DNA of 64,000 bases from Pseudosporangium ferrugineum (GTDB taxonomy: Bacteria; Actinomycetota; Actinomycetes; Mycobacteriales; Micromonosporaceae): NCBI RefSeq assembly GCF_003002065.1, contig NZ_PVZG01000010.1:124001-188000 (forward strand). Reading direction: 5' to 3'. The position numbers and the translations under genes were made by a program. The notes below the pieces were generated by a model. It had not been told where the DNA came from. It was given only the letters and a program-made list of their open reading frames with translations, and did not search any database. The stretch's first letter is position 1. Each line of letters starts with the position of its first letter. Below, piece after piece: positions 16,368 to 28,136 of the stretch.

Positions 16368-17688
16368 CCTCCGGGAGCAGGTCGCCGGCCGGCGGGGTCC
16401 AGGTCGCCGCGTCCGCCTCCACCTGCTCGCCCGAGCGGATGTCCTTGATGGTGTCCGGCTCGCCGCCGGCACCCGGGAACCAGACGTACGGGATCCCGCG
16501 ACGCTCGGCGAAGCGGATCTGCTTGCCGAACTTCGCCGCCGACGGGGCGACCTCCGTGCTGATCCGCCGCGACCGCAGCGCCCGGGCTATCCCGTCGCAG
16601 CGCCCCCGCAGATCCTCGTGGGGCAGGGCCACCACGACGCACGTCGGCACGCTCCGCGAGACGGACAGCGCGCCGTGGCCGAAGAGCAGGCCGAGCATCC
16701 GGGACACGCCGATGGAGATGCCCACGCCGGGGAAGCGCTCGTTGCCCGCCGACGCCAGGTTCTCGTACCGGCCGCCGGAGCAGATGGAACCGAACCGCTC
16801 GTAGCCACGCAGCTGGGTCTCGTAGACCGTGCCGGTGTAGTAGTCGAGGCCCCGGGCGATCTTCAGCTCCGCCCGGATCAGACCCGGCGCGTGCTCCGCC
16901 GCGGCGTCCACGACCCGGACCAGCTCCTCCAGCCCCTCGTCGAGCAGCGCGTTGCTGACGCCCAGCGCACGGACGGCGTCCACGAAGGACGCGTCCCCGG
17001 TCGAGATCTCCGCCAGCCGCAGGCACGCCCGGGCCTGGGCGTCGGTCGCGCCGGCCGTCTCCACGAGCAGGGCCGCTACCTTCTCCGGGCCGATCTTGTC
17101 GAGCTTGTCCACCGTACGCAGGACCTGGTCCGGATCCTCCAGGCCGAGCCCGCGGTAGAAGCCCTCGCACACCTTGCGGTTGTTCACCAGGATCGTGGCC
17201 TGCGGGATCGGCAGCGAGCGGAAGGCGTCGCCGATCACCAGCGGCATCTCGGTGTCGTAGTGGAACGGCAGCGTGTCCCGGTCCACCACGTCGATGTCGG
17301 CCTGGAGGAACTCGCGGTACCGCCCCTCCTGGGGCCGCTCGCCGCGCCACACCTTCTGGATCTGGTAGCGCCGGAACGGGAACTGCAGCTTGCCGCTGTT
17401 CTCCAGCACGAACCGCGCGAACGGCACGGTCAGGTCGAAGTGCAGGCCGAGCGCGTCGTCGCCACCGCCGGCGGCCGGGTCCTCCTGGAGGCGGCGCAGG
17501 ACGTACACCTCCTTGGAGGTCTCGCCCTTGCGCAGCAGCTGGTCCATCGGCTCGACGGCGCGGGTCTCGAGCGGCGCGAAACCGTACAGTTCGAAGGTCG
17601 ACCGGATCTTCTCGACGACGTTCTGCTCGATCATCCGCTGGGCGGGCAGCCACTCCGGGAAGCCGGAGATGGGCGTGGGCTTGCTCAT
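16351..17688 (-). CDS. hisS: Histidyl-tRNA synthetase
   Basis: A 445-residue class II synthetase that charges tRNA-His. Motif 2 is in GERPQEGRYREFLQADIDVV, the histidine-specific stretch is ARGLDYYTGTVYE, motif 3 is in GVGISIGVSRML, and an anticodon-binding domain is at the C-terminus (VVVALPHEDL onward). The N-terminus (ISGFPEWLPAQRMIEQNV) matches the actinobacterial form. It starts at ATG 17688, 18 bp after the metallo-hydrolase stop, so the two probably share a transcript. The start lacks a clear purine-rich site. Confidence 0.95.
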   Translation of the reverse strand: MSKPTPISGFPEWLPAQRMIEQNVVEKIRSTFELYGFAPLETRAVEPMDQLLRKGETSKEVYVLRRLQEDPAAGGGDDALGLHFDLTVPFARFVLENSGKLQFPFRRYQIQKVWRGERPQEGRYREFLQADIDVVDRDTLPFHYDTEMPLVIGDAFRSLPIPQATILVNNRKVCEGFYRGLGLEDPDQVLRTVDKLDKIGPEKVAALLVETAGATDAQARACLRLAEISTGDASFVDAVRALGVSNALLDEGLEELVRVVDAAAEHAPGLIRAELKIARGLDYYTGTVYETQLRGYERFGSICSGGRYENLASAGNERFPGVGISIGVSRMLGLLFGHGALSVSRSVPTCVVVALPHEDLRGRCDGIARALRSRRISTEVAPSAAKFGKQIRFAERRGIPYVWFPGAGGEPDTIKDIRSGEQVEADAATWTPPAGDLLPEVSGAR

Positions 17689-17706
17689 GGTGCTGGTTCT
17701 CCTGGT

Positions 17707-18405
17707 CTAGATACCCCGGCTGGGCGCGCCGGTCAGCTCCCGCAGGTACGGGTTCGCGACACGCTCCCGGCCGATCGTCGTCTCGGGTCCGTGGCCGGGC
17801 AGCACGACCGTGTCATCGGCCAGCGGCAGGATCTTCTCCCGCAGGCTGGTCAGCATCGTGTCGGTGTTGCCGCCCGGCAGGTCGGTGCGTCCGATGGAGC
17901 CGGCGAAGAGCACGTCACCGGAGAGGCAGATCTGCTCCGCCTCCCAGGACGTGCCGGCGCCGGGCAGCCGGAACAGCACCGACCCGCCGGTATGGCCGGG
18001 CGCGTGGTCGACGGTGATCTCCAGGCCCGCGAGGCTCAGCGTGGCGCCGTCGGTCAGCTCGGCGACGTCCTCGGGCTCGGTGTAGGTGAACCGGCCGCGG
18101 AACAGGTCCTCGATGCTCACGCCGAGGCCCTTGGCCGGGTCGGCGAGCTGGTCGCGGTCGGCGGGATGCACGTACGCCGTGATGCCGCGCGCGCCGCACA
18201 CCGGCGCGACGGAGAAGGTGTGGTCGAGGTGGCCGTGGGTCAGCAGCACCGCGGCCGGCTGGAGCCGGTGCCGGGCGAGGACGTCGTCGAGCCGGTCCAG
18301 GACGCCGACGCCGGGATCGACCACCAGGCACTGCTCACCCGGGCCCGCGGCCAGGACGTAGCAGTTGGTGCCGAAGGCCTCGGCCGGGAAGCCGGTGACG
18401 AGCAC
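17707..18405 (-). CDS. MBL-fold metallo-hydrolase (glyoxalase II-like)
   Basis: A 232-residue metallo-beta-lactamase-fold hydrolase. The metal-binding THGHLDHT motif lies near residue 57, with later ligands in HAPGHTGGS, LSGDVLF and VLPGHGPETT. Size and layout are those of the short glyoxalase II-like proteins found next to hisS in many actinobacteria; the actual thioester substrate is not known. GTG 18405 has a GAGGAGG site. First gene of the pair with hisS. Confidence 0.88.
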   Translation of the reverse strand: MLVTGFPAEAFGTNCYVLAAGPGEQCLVVDPGVGVLDRLDDVLARHRLQPAAVLLTHGHLDHTFSVAPVCGARGITAYVHPADRDQLADPAKGLGVSIEDLFRGRFTYTEPEDVAELTDGATLSLAGLEITVDHAPGHTGGSVLFRLPGAGTSWEAEQICLSGDVLFAGSIGRTDLPGGNTDTMLTSLREKILPLADDTVVLPGHGPETTIGRERVANPYLRELTGAPSRGI

Positions 18406-18527
18406 TCCGCACCCTCCTCAGGTCGCAGGTCTGTGCCTCAGGGCCGCATTTCCGTGTCGAAGCCTAGCCGGACGCACCGTACCCACCGCCACGCAACCTC
18501 GCACACCACATTCTCAGGCGATACCCG

Positions 18528-18533
18528 TACACT
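18528..18533 (+). promoter_or_regulatory. Candidate -10 element for the cyclophilin genes
   Basis: TACACT, about 67 bases before the first cyclophilin start, in the divergent spacer. It fits an actinobacterial -10 but has no convincing -35, so this is weak. Confidence 0.25.
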
Positions 18534-18599
18534 CTTGCGGGCGTGTGGCGTGGCGCACGTGCCGCGGTGTGAGGCGTGAAGTGAGGAAGGAAGCCCTAG

Positions 18600-19496
18600 G
18601 TGGTCTCCAGCAAGGATCGGGCGCGGAAACTGGCGCGGGAGAAGCTTGATCGCCAGATGGCGCGCCGGGCCGCCAGGCAACGCCGGCGGCGGCAGATCCA
18701 AGCCGGTCTCGGCGCGGCTCTCGCGCTGGTCGTCATCGTCGGCGGCATCGCCTGGCTCGGCGGGGCGTTCGACAGCGACGACACGACGACCGACGCGGCC
18801 GACGCGGACGTGTGCGCGTGGACGACGCAGAACGCCGAGAGCAACAAGAGCCTCAAGGACGTGGGCGAGCCGCCGACCACCGGCATTCCCACCGAGGGCA
18901 CCCGGCCGATGACGATCACCACCGACAAGGGCGCGCCCGTCGTGGTGAGCCTCGACCTCGCGAACGCGCCGTGCAGCGCCGCGGACCTGTCGTACCTGGC
19001 GGGCAAGAAGTTCTACGACAACACCACCTGCCACGAGATCACGACCGAGGGCGCGATCCGCTGCGGCGACCCGAGCGGCACCGGGCAGGGCGGGCCGACG
19101 TACAGCGTCTACAACGAGAACGTGCCGCTGGCGCCGGAGCCGACGCCCAGCGCGAGCGCCTCGTCCGCCCCCGCCGCGCCGCCGGCCGCACCGCTCTACC
19201 CGAAGGGCACCGTGGCGCTCATCGGCGACCCGCCGGGCAGCAACGGCAGCCAGTTCCTCATCTTCTTCAAGGACTTCACGCCCAAGGGCGAGCCGCCGTA
19301 CCCGATCGTCGGCAAGGTCACCGGCGGGATGGACACGGTGGCGAAGCTCGGCAAGATCCCGGTCGTGGCGAACGCGGCCGGCGACAAGGTGAAGCCCAAG
19401 GACACGATCACCGTCCAGAGCATCACCGTCGGCGAGGCCACCACCGCGGCCGCGGCGCCCCCCTCGGCCGCCCCGTCGGCATCCAGCCAGTCCTGA
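18600..19496 (+). CDS. Membrane-anchored cyclophilin-type peptidyl-prolyl isomerase (first of two)
   Basis: A 298-residue protein with a short basic cytoplasmic N-terminus (KDRARKLAREKLDRQMARRAARQRRRR), one membrane helix (~residues 34-54) and an outer cyclophilin-like domain. Parts of the fold are visible: KKFYDNTTCHEITTEG, GTGQGGPTYSV, GSNGSQFLIFF, IVGKVTGGMDTV. Canonical cyclophilin catalytic residues (FHR, QMGD) are altered to CHEITTEGAIRCGDP, with paired Cys that could form an outer disulfide. It starts at GTG 18600 behind a GAGGAAGGAAG stretch. A Ser/Ala/Pro loop (PSASASSAPAAPPAA) splits the domain. It probably folds proteins outside the membrane. Confidence 0.85.
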   Translation: MVSSKDRARKLAREKLDRQMARRAARQRRRRQIQAGLGAALALVVIVGGIAWLGGAFDSDDTTTDAADADVCAWTTQNAESNKSLKDVGEPPTTGIPTEGTRPMTITTDKGAPVVVSLDLANAPCSAADLSYLAGKKFYDNTTCHEITTEGAIRCGDPSGTGQGGPTYSVYNENVPLAPEPTPSASASSAPAAPPAAPLYPKGTVALIGDPPGSNGSQFLIFFKDFTPKGEPPYPIVGKVTGGMDTVAKLGKIPVVANAAGDKVKPKDTITVQSITVGEATTAAAAPPSAAPSASSQS

Positions 19497-19564
19497 ATTT
19501 TCCGGAGCAGAATCCCCACCGACCGCAGCCCCTCAGTGCACGAAGGCATACCAGGAGGAACACC

Positions 19565-20404
19565 GTGTCGTCGATCAAGGACAGGCAGCGCGCGGCGGCG
19601 CGGGCCCGCCTCGAGAAGGAGATGGCCGAGCGGGCCGCTGCCGCGAAGAAGCGCCGCCAGCGCCAGGCCATCATCGGCTCGGCCCTCGCGGTCGTGGTGA
19701 TCGCCGGTGCCGCGGTCTGGATCGTGGCCGCCCTCGGCAGCGACGACGACAAGGGTGGCACCAAGGCCGCCGCTCCCCCGCCGCCCGGCACCGTCGCCTG
19801 CAACTGGATCCCGGACGACGGCAGCGGCGGCGGCAAGGTGAAGGACACCGGCGGCCTGCCTCCGAACAACGTGCCGAACACCGGCAAGAGCACGCTCACG
19901 ATGGACACCAACCTGGGCGCCATCACGGCCGCGGTGGACCTGTCCAAGTCGCCCTGCACCGGCGCGGCGTTCACGTACCTCGCGAGCAAGAAGTTCTGGG
20001 ACAACAGCAAGTGCCACCGGCTCACCACCGAGGGCATCAAGGTCCTGCAGTGCGGCGACCCGATGGCCTCCGGCAAGGGCTACCGCGACACCGACGGCCA
20101 GGGCGGCCCGAACTTCAAGTACCCGGAGGAGAACCTCCCGACCAACGCGAAGCCCACCTACCCCAAGGGCACGATCGCGATGGCCAAGACCCAGGCGCCC
20201 AGCACCACGGGCAGCCAGTTCTTCATCGTGTACGCCGACACCGACCTCCCCGCCGACTACACGGTCCTGGGCACCATCACCAAGGGCCTGGACATCGTCG
20301 AGAACGTGGCCAAGGCCGGCAGCGACGACGCCAACGCCAAGGGCGACGGCCACCCGAAGCGCGAAGTGACCATCAAGACGCTGACGATGGCCGCGGCCCA
20401 GTAA
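19565..20404 (+). CDS. Membrane-anchored cyclophilin-type peptidyl-prolyl isomerase (second of two)
   Basis: A 279-residue paralogue of the preceding protein with the same plan: basic N-terminus, membrane helix (AIIGSALAVVVIAGAAVWIV), outer cyclophilin domain. Motifs include KKFWDNSKCHRLTTEG (an FHR-like CHR), CGDPMASGKG, GQGGPNFKYPEE, TTGSQFFIVYAD and YTVLGTITKGLDIV. It keeps more of the canonical active site than its neighbour. GTG 19565 has an AGGAGG site. The 68-bp gap and shared architecture point to a tandem duplication in one operon, ended by the strong terminator at 20417. Confidence 0.9.
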   Translation: MSSIKDRQRAAARARLEKEMAERAAAAKKRRQRQAIIGSALAVVVIAGAAVWIVAALGSDDDKGGTKAAAPPPPGTVACNWIPDDGSGGGKVKDTGGLPPNNVPNTGKSTLTMDTNLGAITAAVDLSKSPCTGAAFTYLASKKFWDNSKCHRLTTEGIKVLQCGDPMASGKGYRDTDGQGGPNFKYPEENLPTNAKPTYPKGTIAMAKTQAPSTTGSQFFIVYADTDLPADYTVLGTITKGLDIVENVAKAGSDDANAKGDGHPKREVTIKTLTMAAAQ

Positions 20405-20416
20405 CGCGGAACCGGA

Positions 20417-20449
20417 AAGGGCGGGCCCGATCGGGCCCGCCCTTTTTTC
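20417..20449. terminator. Strong intrinsic terminator between cyclophilin genes and relA
   Basis: A 14-bp perfect stem, AAGGGCGGGCCCGA with its complement (20417-20444), followed directly by a T-tract on the + strand. It ends the cyclophilin transcript and may also slow convergent relA transcription. Confidence 0.92.
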
Positions 20450-20483
20450 GTCCGTCCGCCTCTTCGCCGTCCACGTCGGGCGG

Positions 20484-23186
<2,703 letters not shown>

Positions 23187-23324
23187 CGGCCTCCTCACGT
23201 CGCTACTGCTCACACCGGGTTGGCTGCTGCTCACCTGGTTGGAAACGCCATCCTACCCGCCCGCTCTTCCCCGGTGGCCCGCCCCGAAGGTCCGAATGAC
23301 CGCCACCAGGTCCGGCGAAACGGA

Positions 23325-23888
23325 TCAAACGGTCAACAGCGCATGCACCGTACGCGGACTGAGCCGCGCCCGCCCCTCCAGGAAGCCGAGCTCCATGACG
23401 ACGGTGAAGCCCGCGACGGTCCCCCCGGCCTGCTCGACCAGGTCCAGGGCCGCCCCGGCGGTGCCACCGGTGGCGAGCACGTCGTCGACCACGAGAACCC
23501 GGTGCCCGGCGATGAACGCGTCCCGGTGCACCTCGAGCGTCGCCTCCCCGTACTCCAGCGCGTACGAGGCGGCGAACGTGTCCCGCGGCAGCTTGCCGGC
23601 CTTCCGGATCGGCACGACACCCTTACCGGTCGCGTACGCGATGGCGGCGGCGAGCACGAACCCCCGCGCCTCGACCCCGGCGACGACATCGAACGACCCG
23701 GCCCCGTAGTGCGCCACGATCCCGTCGATGACCTCACGGAACACCGGCCCGTCCGCGAACAGCGGCATCAGGTCCTTGAAGAGAATCCCCGGCTTCGGAA
23801 AGTCGGGCACATCAACAACCCGGCTCGCCACCAGCGCGGCGACCTCGGCGCCACTGTCCCCACGTACGTCCGCAGCAGTATCCGTCAC
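23325..23888 (-). CDS. apt: Adenine phosphoribosyltransferase
   Basis: A 187-residue type I phosphoribosyltransferase that salvages adenine to AMP with PRPP. The PRPP-binding motif is VLVVDDVLATGGTAGA; other family marks are VPDFPKPGILFKDLMPLF, GVEARGFVLAAAIA and PIRKAGKLP. I start at GTG 23888 (TDTAADVRGDS follows); the frame stays open to 23966 through repeat-like DNA that encodes no family sequence. It lies 90 bp before relA on the same strand. Confidence 0.93.
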   Translation of the reverse strand: MTDTAADVRGDSGAEVAALVASRVVDVPDFPKPGILFKDLMPLFADGPVFREVIDGIVAHYGAGSFDVVAGVEARGFVLAAAIAYATGKGVVPIRKAGKLPRDTFAASYALEYGEATLEVHRDAFIAGHRVLVVDDVLATGGTAGAALDLVEQAGGTVAGFTVVMELGFLEGRARLSPRTVHALLTV

Positions 23889-24013
23889 GCGCCACAGCCT
23901 AGACAAAGCCGACGACCGGCCCCCGCCCGGTGGCGCACCCGCCCCGCAGCCCCCAGGCCCCCACAACCCACCTCGGCCAGCTCGGCCAACTCACCTCGGT
24001 CACCGCGCCCGGC

Positions 24014-24167
24014 CACCACACCCGGCACCGCACCCGGCACCACACCCGGCACCACACCCGGCACCGCACCCGGCACCGCACCCGGGCATCGCAGCCGGCC
24101 ACCGCGCCCGGGCACCGCAGCCGGCCACGTTCCGCCCGGGCACCGCAGCCGGCCACGTTCCGCCCGG
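24014..24167. repeat. 12-bp tandem array plus duplicated 28-bp unit
   Basis: Six copies of CACCRCACCCGG (24014-24085) are followed by degenerate copies and a 28-bp unit present twice (24112-24139 and 24140-24167). Confidence 0.8.
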
Positions 24168-24457
24168 GCCCGCCCCGATGTCGCTGGCCGACGGCGCCTC
24201 GACCCGGGCTCCCGGGCTCAGTGCGCCGTGTCGAGGTCACAGCCGGCGAACGCCGCCATACGGTTCCCCACCCGCGCGGCGCCGGCGCCGGCGCCGCCAG
24301 CAAAACGAACCGCAACGCCCGCCGCGCCGCGTCCCGCCCCGCACGCAGCCCACACGCCCCGCCGGCAAGCGGCGACACCCACGCACCCCGCGCGCCCCGC
24401 CGGCAAGCGGCGACACGCACGCCCGGCTGGACGCCGGGCACCCGCACGCCCCACTCC

Positions 24458-24680
24458 GGGACGGCGACTCGCACGCCCGCCCGGGGACGGCGACTCGCAC
24501 GCCCTGCCCGGGGACGGCGACTCGCACGCCCTGCCCGGGGACGGCGATTCGCACGCCCTGCCCGGGGACGGCGATTCGCACGCCCTGCCCGGGGACGGCG
24601 ATTCGCACGCCCTGCCCGGGGACGGCGATTCGCACGCCCTGCCCGGGGACGGCGATTCGCACGCCCTGCCCGGGGACGGC
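24458..24680. repeat. 27-bp tandem repeat array
   Basis: Seven full units of 27 bp (24483-24671), beginning GGGGACGGCGATTCGCACGC and ending CCTGCCC, with a 26-bp variant before and a partial after. Units differ only at one C/T position, so the array is recent or homogenised. Because 27 is a multiple of 3, all frames stay open. Confidence 0.92.
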
Positions 24681-24731
24681 AACCCCGGACGCCCCGACCG
24701 ACGACGCGGTGACCCGGCCGGGGAGCCTCAA

Positions 24732-24769
24732 CGCCGAACGGCGGCACCCTGAGGTGCCGCCGTTCGGCG
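24732..24769 (-). terminator. Perfect 17-bp hairpin downstream of secF
   Basis: CGCCGAACGGCGGCACC (24732-24748) and its exact complement (24753-24769) around the loop CTGA. There is no U-tract. Its place about 100 bp past the secF stop fits a GC-type terminator. Confidence 0.7.
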
Positions 24770-24867
24770 GATGGCAGTCAGCGGCAGTGCCGCGACGAAC
24801 CGGCGACGCTCCGTGCGGGCCGCGAGCCCGTCGCCAGCGACGCTCCTTGCGGACCGCCGGTCGGTGG

Positions 24868-26055
24868 TCAGCGGCGCTTCTGGCCGCCGCTCGGGCGGTT
24901 GCCCGCGCCGCCGCCTCGGTTGCCGCCGCGCTTGCCGGTCGGGCGGGCGCCCGGGCGGGGGGTGGCCGACGGCGTGGTGCCGGCCAGGGCCGGGACCTCG
25001 TCCGAGGTGGTGGTGGTGCCGGCGGTGCGGGTGCGCTCGCCGCGGGCCACGTCGCCCGAGCGGGACGACGAGCGGCGGGCCAGGACCCGGGCGTTGTGCG
25101 ACTTGATCCGGGGTTCCTGGTCCTTGAGCGCCGCCAGCATCGGGGAGGCGAACACGATCGAGGAGAGGACGCCCAGGCCCATGCCCACGAACAGGACCAG
25201 GCCGAGGTCCTTCAGCGTGCCCGCGCCGAGCAGGCCGGCACCGATGAAGAGCAGGCCGCCGACGGGCAGCAGCGCCACCAGGCCGGTGTTGATCGAGCGC
25301 ATCAGCGTCTGGTTGACCGCCAGGTTGGTCGCCTCGCTGTACGTCCTCGTGCTGCCCGCCGTGATGCCGCGGGTGTTCTCCTGCACCTTGTCGAACACCA
25401 CGACCACGTCGTACAGCGAGAAGCCGAGGATGGTGAGGAAGCCGATGACCGTGGACGGCGTCACCTCGAAGCCCACCAGCGAGTACACGCCGGCCGTGAG
25501 CACGAGGTCGAGCAGCAGCGACGAGACCGCCGCGACCGCCATCCGCCACTCGAAGCGGACCACCAGGTAGCCGAGCACCAGCACGAGGAAGATGCCGAGG
25601 CCGAGCAGCGCCTGCTGGGTGACCTGGCCACCCCAGGCCGCCGAGACCCGGTTGTCGCTGATCGAGGTGGCGGGCACGCCCAGCTGCTGGACCAGCGACT
25701 GCTTCACCGCGTTGGACTCGGCCTGGGTCAGCGCGCTGGTGCGGACGTTGTACGTCTCGGTGCCGCCGCTGCCGACCTGCTGGGCCGCGCCGACGGTCGC
25801 CTCCTCGGAGACGTCGGTCTTGGCGATCGCCTCCTCCACGGCGCTCTGCGCCCGCTCCGCGCTGCCGACGCTGGCCGGCAACTGGAACTGGGTGCCGCCG
25901 GAGAACTCGATGCCGAGGTGGAAGCCGCGGATCACGAAGCTGCCGATGGCCAGGACCACCAGAGCCGCCGCGATGGTGAACCACATCTTGCGCCGGCCGA
26001 CGATGTTGAGGTTCGCCTCGCCCATGTAGAGGCGTTCGGCAAGGCCCTTGGCCAT
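24868..26055 (-). CDS. secF: Protein translocase subunit SecF
   Basis: A 395-residue RND-type membrane protein that with SecD pulls preproteins across the membrane using proton force. The signature GIEFSGGTQF follows the first membrane helix, and five further helices lie in the C-terminal half (LLGLGIFLVLVLGYLVV, VIGFLTILGFSLYDVVVVFDKV and others). The tail is long, basic and Gly/Arg-rich (KRGGNRGGGAGNRPSGGQKRR), typical of actinobacterial SecF. The ATG at 26055 (AKGLAERLY follows) lies 1 bp after the secD stop; a longer frame into secD is not used. Confidence 0.94.
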   Translation of the reverse strand: MAKGLAERLYMGEANLNIVGRRKMWFTIAAALVVLAIGSFVIRGFHLGIEFSGGTQFQLPASVGSAERAQSAVEEAIAKTDVSEEATVGAAQQVGSGGTETYNVRTSALTQAESNAVKQSLVQQLGVPATSISDNRVSAAWGGQVTQQALLGLGIFLVLVLGYLVVRFEWRMAVAAVSSLLLDLVLTAGVYSLVGFEVTPSTVIGFLTILGFSLYDVVVVFDKVQENTRGITAGSTRTYSEATNLAVNQTLMRSINTGLVALLPVGGLLFIGAGLLGAGTLKDLGLVLFVGMGLGVLSSIVFASPMLAALKDQEPRIKSHNARVLARRSSSRSGDVARGERTRTAGTTTTSDEVPALAGTTPSATPRPGARPTGKRGGNRGGGAGNRPSGGQKRR

Positions 26056-26056
26056 G

Positions 26057-27961
26057 TCAGGCCTCCTTCTCGGTCGGGGCGCGCTTGAGGGCACGGCCGA
26101 GGCCGCTGACCCGCGGCGACAGGAACGCCCTCGTGTTCGCGAACATCGTCATGATCGGATGGCGGAACAGGAACACCACGACCAGGTCGAGGATCGTGGA
26201 CAGACCCAGGGCGAACGCGAAGCCCTTCACCGCACCGATCGACACGATGTAGAGCACCACGGCCGCCATGATCGTGATGGTGTTGGCGGAAATGATGGTA
26301 CGCCGCGCACGGGCCCACGCCCTCGGCACGGCGCTGCGCGCACTCCGCCCCTCGTGGATCTCGTCCTTCAGGCGTTCGAAGTAGATGACGAACGAGTCCG
26401 CCGCGACACCGAGGGACACGATGAAGCCGGCGATGCCCGCGAGCGTCAGCGTGAAGCCCGTGGTGCGGCCGAGGACGACCAGCGCGCCGAAGGTCAGCAG
26501 GCCGGAGAGCACCAGGCTCAGGAAGATCACCGAGCCGAGCAGCCGGTAGTAGAAGAACGCGTAGATCGCGACCAGGCCCAGGCCGATGGCCGCGGCGATG
26601 AGGCCGGCCTCGAGCTGCGCGATACCCAGCGTCGCGGAGACGGTCTGGGTGGTGCCCGGCTCGAAGGTGACCGGCAGCGCACCGTACTTGATCTGGTCGG
26701 CGAGCTCCTTGGCCGAGGTGGCGTCGAACTGGCCGGTGATCTGCGACTGGCCGCTGAGCACGCCCTGGATCTCGGGCGCCGAGATCACCTCTTTGTCGAG
26801 GACCACGGCGACGAGGCAGTGCGTGGCACCGGTCGACAGCGCCTGCGCGGCGGCCAGACACGGGTCGTTGGCCGGCGGCTGGAACGCCTCACGGGTCAGC
26901 TCGGTCCACTTGCCCTGGCCCGTACCGGTGAAGTCGAGCGAGACGACCCACTGGCTCTGCTGGTCGAGCTGCGGCGACGCGGTGTCGATGTCGGTGCCGA
27001 CGACCTTGGCGACGTCGAGGTACATCTTCGCGCCGCTCTGGCAGGCGACGACCTTCGACTTCTCGGCGTCGATCGCGCCGGAGGGCCGCTTGTCGAGCTG
27101 CGCGCAGCTGATCGTCGGGATGTTGAACTGCATCTCCGGGGTCAGCGCGTTGACCTCAGCGCCGCTCAGCGTGCTGAACGCCTTGTACTTCTGGCCCGCC
27201 GTCGGGTCGGCGGACAGGTCCACCGGGTCGGTCAGCTTGCCGGCCGCGGCCCAGACCTCCGCGCCGACCTTCTTCTGGATCTCGGCGCGCAACTCCTCGG
27301 CGCTGGGCTGGTTCGGGTCGGAGCCCGACGGTGCCGGGGCCGGGGCGGCGGCCGGTGCGGACGCCGGGGCGGAGGGGGTGGCGCTGGGGGCGGGAGCGCG
27401 CTCGCCGCCGCCCTGACCGCCGGTCGGCGCGGACGGCTTGCCGCTGCCCGTGACGGCCGGCGCCTTGGTGGTGGCTCCGGGCTTCGGCGCCGCGCTGCCG
27501 GTCGGCGCCGCGCTCGGCGGGGCCGTGGGCGGGTTGACCGCCACCGCGGCGTTGTCGCCGGTCACCTTGAGGACCTTGCGGAAGCGCATCTGCGCGGCCT
27601 GGCCGACGTTCTTCAGCTGGTCGTTCGCCTCACCGGCGACGGACACCACGATGTTGCGGTTGCCCTCGACGACCACCTCGGCCTCGGCGACGCCGAGCGC
27701 GTTGACCCGCTGATCGATGATCTTGCGGGACTCCTCCATGCTCTCCCGGCTCGGCGCCTTGCCGTCGGCCAGCGAGGCGACGTACGTCGCCTGGGTGCCG
27801 CCGACCAGGTCGAGGCCGAGCTTCGGGTGCAGCCGCTCCTGGTAGCCGAGGTCCTTGGTGCCGGGTCCCCAGAACACCAGCACATACAGGATCGCGAAGA
27901 GGAGACCGAGCACGGCGAGTTGCCGCCCGGGATGCGGTTGTCCCTGTGGTGGTCGTGCCAC
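26057..27961 (-). CDS. secD: Protein translocase subunit SecD
   Basis: A 634-residue partner of SecF. Visible are the first helix (LAVLGLLFAILYVLVFW), the signature LGLDLVGGTQATY, the P1 head region, then a helix bundle (GFTLTLAGIAGFIVSLGVAADSFVIYFERLK). Between residues ~140 and ~220 is an Ala/Pro/Gly/Ser-rich outer insert, common in high-GC actinobacteria and probably unstructured. GTG 27961 is preceded by GAGGAG. It lies in the order yajC-secD-secF, with a hairpin between yajC and secD. Confidence 0.94.
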   Translation of the reverse strand: MARPPQGQPHPGRQLAVLGLLFAILYVLVFWGPGTKDLGYQERLHPKLGLDLVGGTQATYVASLADGKAPSRESMEESRKIIDQRVNALGVAEAEVVVEGNRNIVVSVAGEANDQLKNVGQAAQMRFRKVLKVTGDNAAVAVNPPTAPPSAAPTGSAAPKPGATTKAPAVTGSGKPSAPTGGQGGGERAPAPSATPSAPASAPAAAPAPAPSGSDPNQPSAEELRAEIQKKVGAEVWAAAGKLTDPVDLSADPTAGQKYKAFSTLSGAEVNALTPEMQFNIPTISCAQLDKRPSGAIDAEKSKVVACQSGAKMYLDVAKVVGTDIDTASPQLDQQSQWVVSLDFTGTGQGKWTELTREAFQPPANDPCLAAAQALSTGATHCLVAVVLDKEVISAPEIQGVLSGQSQITGQFDATSAKELADQIKYGALPVTFEPGTTQTVSATLGIAQLEAGLIAAAIGLGLVAIYAFFYYRLLGSVIFLSLVLSGLLTFGALVVLGRTTGFTLTLAGIAGFIVSLGVAADSFVIYFERLKDEIHEGRSARSAVPRAWARARRTIISANTITIMAAVVLYIVSIGAVKGFAFALGLSTILDLVVVFLFRHPIMTMFANTRAFLSPRVSGLGRALKRAPTEKEA

Positions 27962-28136
27962 GACTGTCGATCTCCTCGTGCTGAGAGCTGCCGCGGGAGC
28001 GCGGCCGCAGGTGGGGATTGGGCGGGGCAGGCCAAGTCGACCGGAAGCGGACTTCCAGCCGATTTGCCCGGCGACGATTATTCACAACTACGGGCCGTTC
28101 GGGTGCCCCACCCCGCGGCCCGCGGCCATCTCCCGT

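Larger units (their letters stand above)
23889..24731. other. Repeat-rich spacer between apt and secF, no supported gene
   Basis: 843 bp of GC-rich DNA. Several frames stay open on both strands, but their translations are periodic or compositionally odd and match no family, so I call none. It holds a 12-bp array, a duplicated 28-bp unit and a 27-bp array, listed separately. The apt promoter probably lies at the left end. Confidence 0.7.

Noticed and set aside
24458..24680. CRISPR-like array
   Set aside because: The 27-bp units are head to tail with no unique spacers and no cas genes are nearby; it is a plain tandem repeat.
24218..24747. Minus-strand repeat-protein genes across the 27-bp array
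   Set aside because: Three overlapping frames are equally open because the unit is 27 bp; none has a good start or family match.
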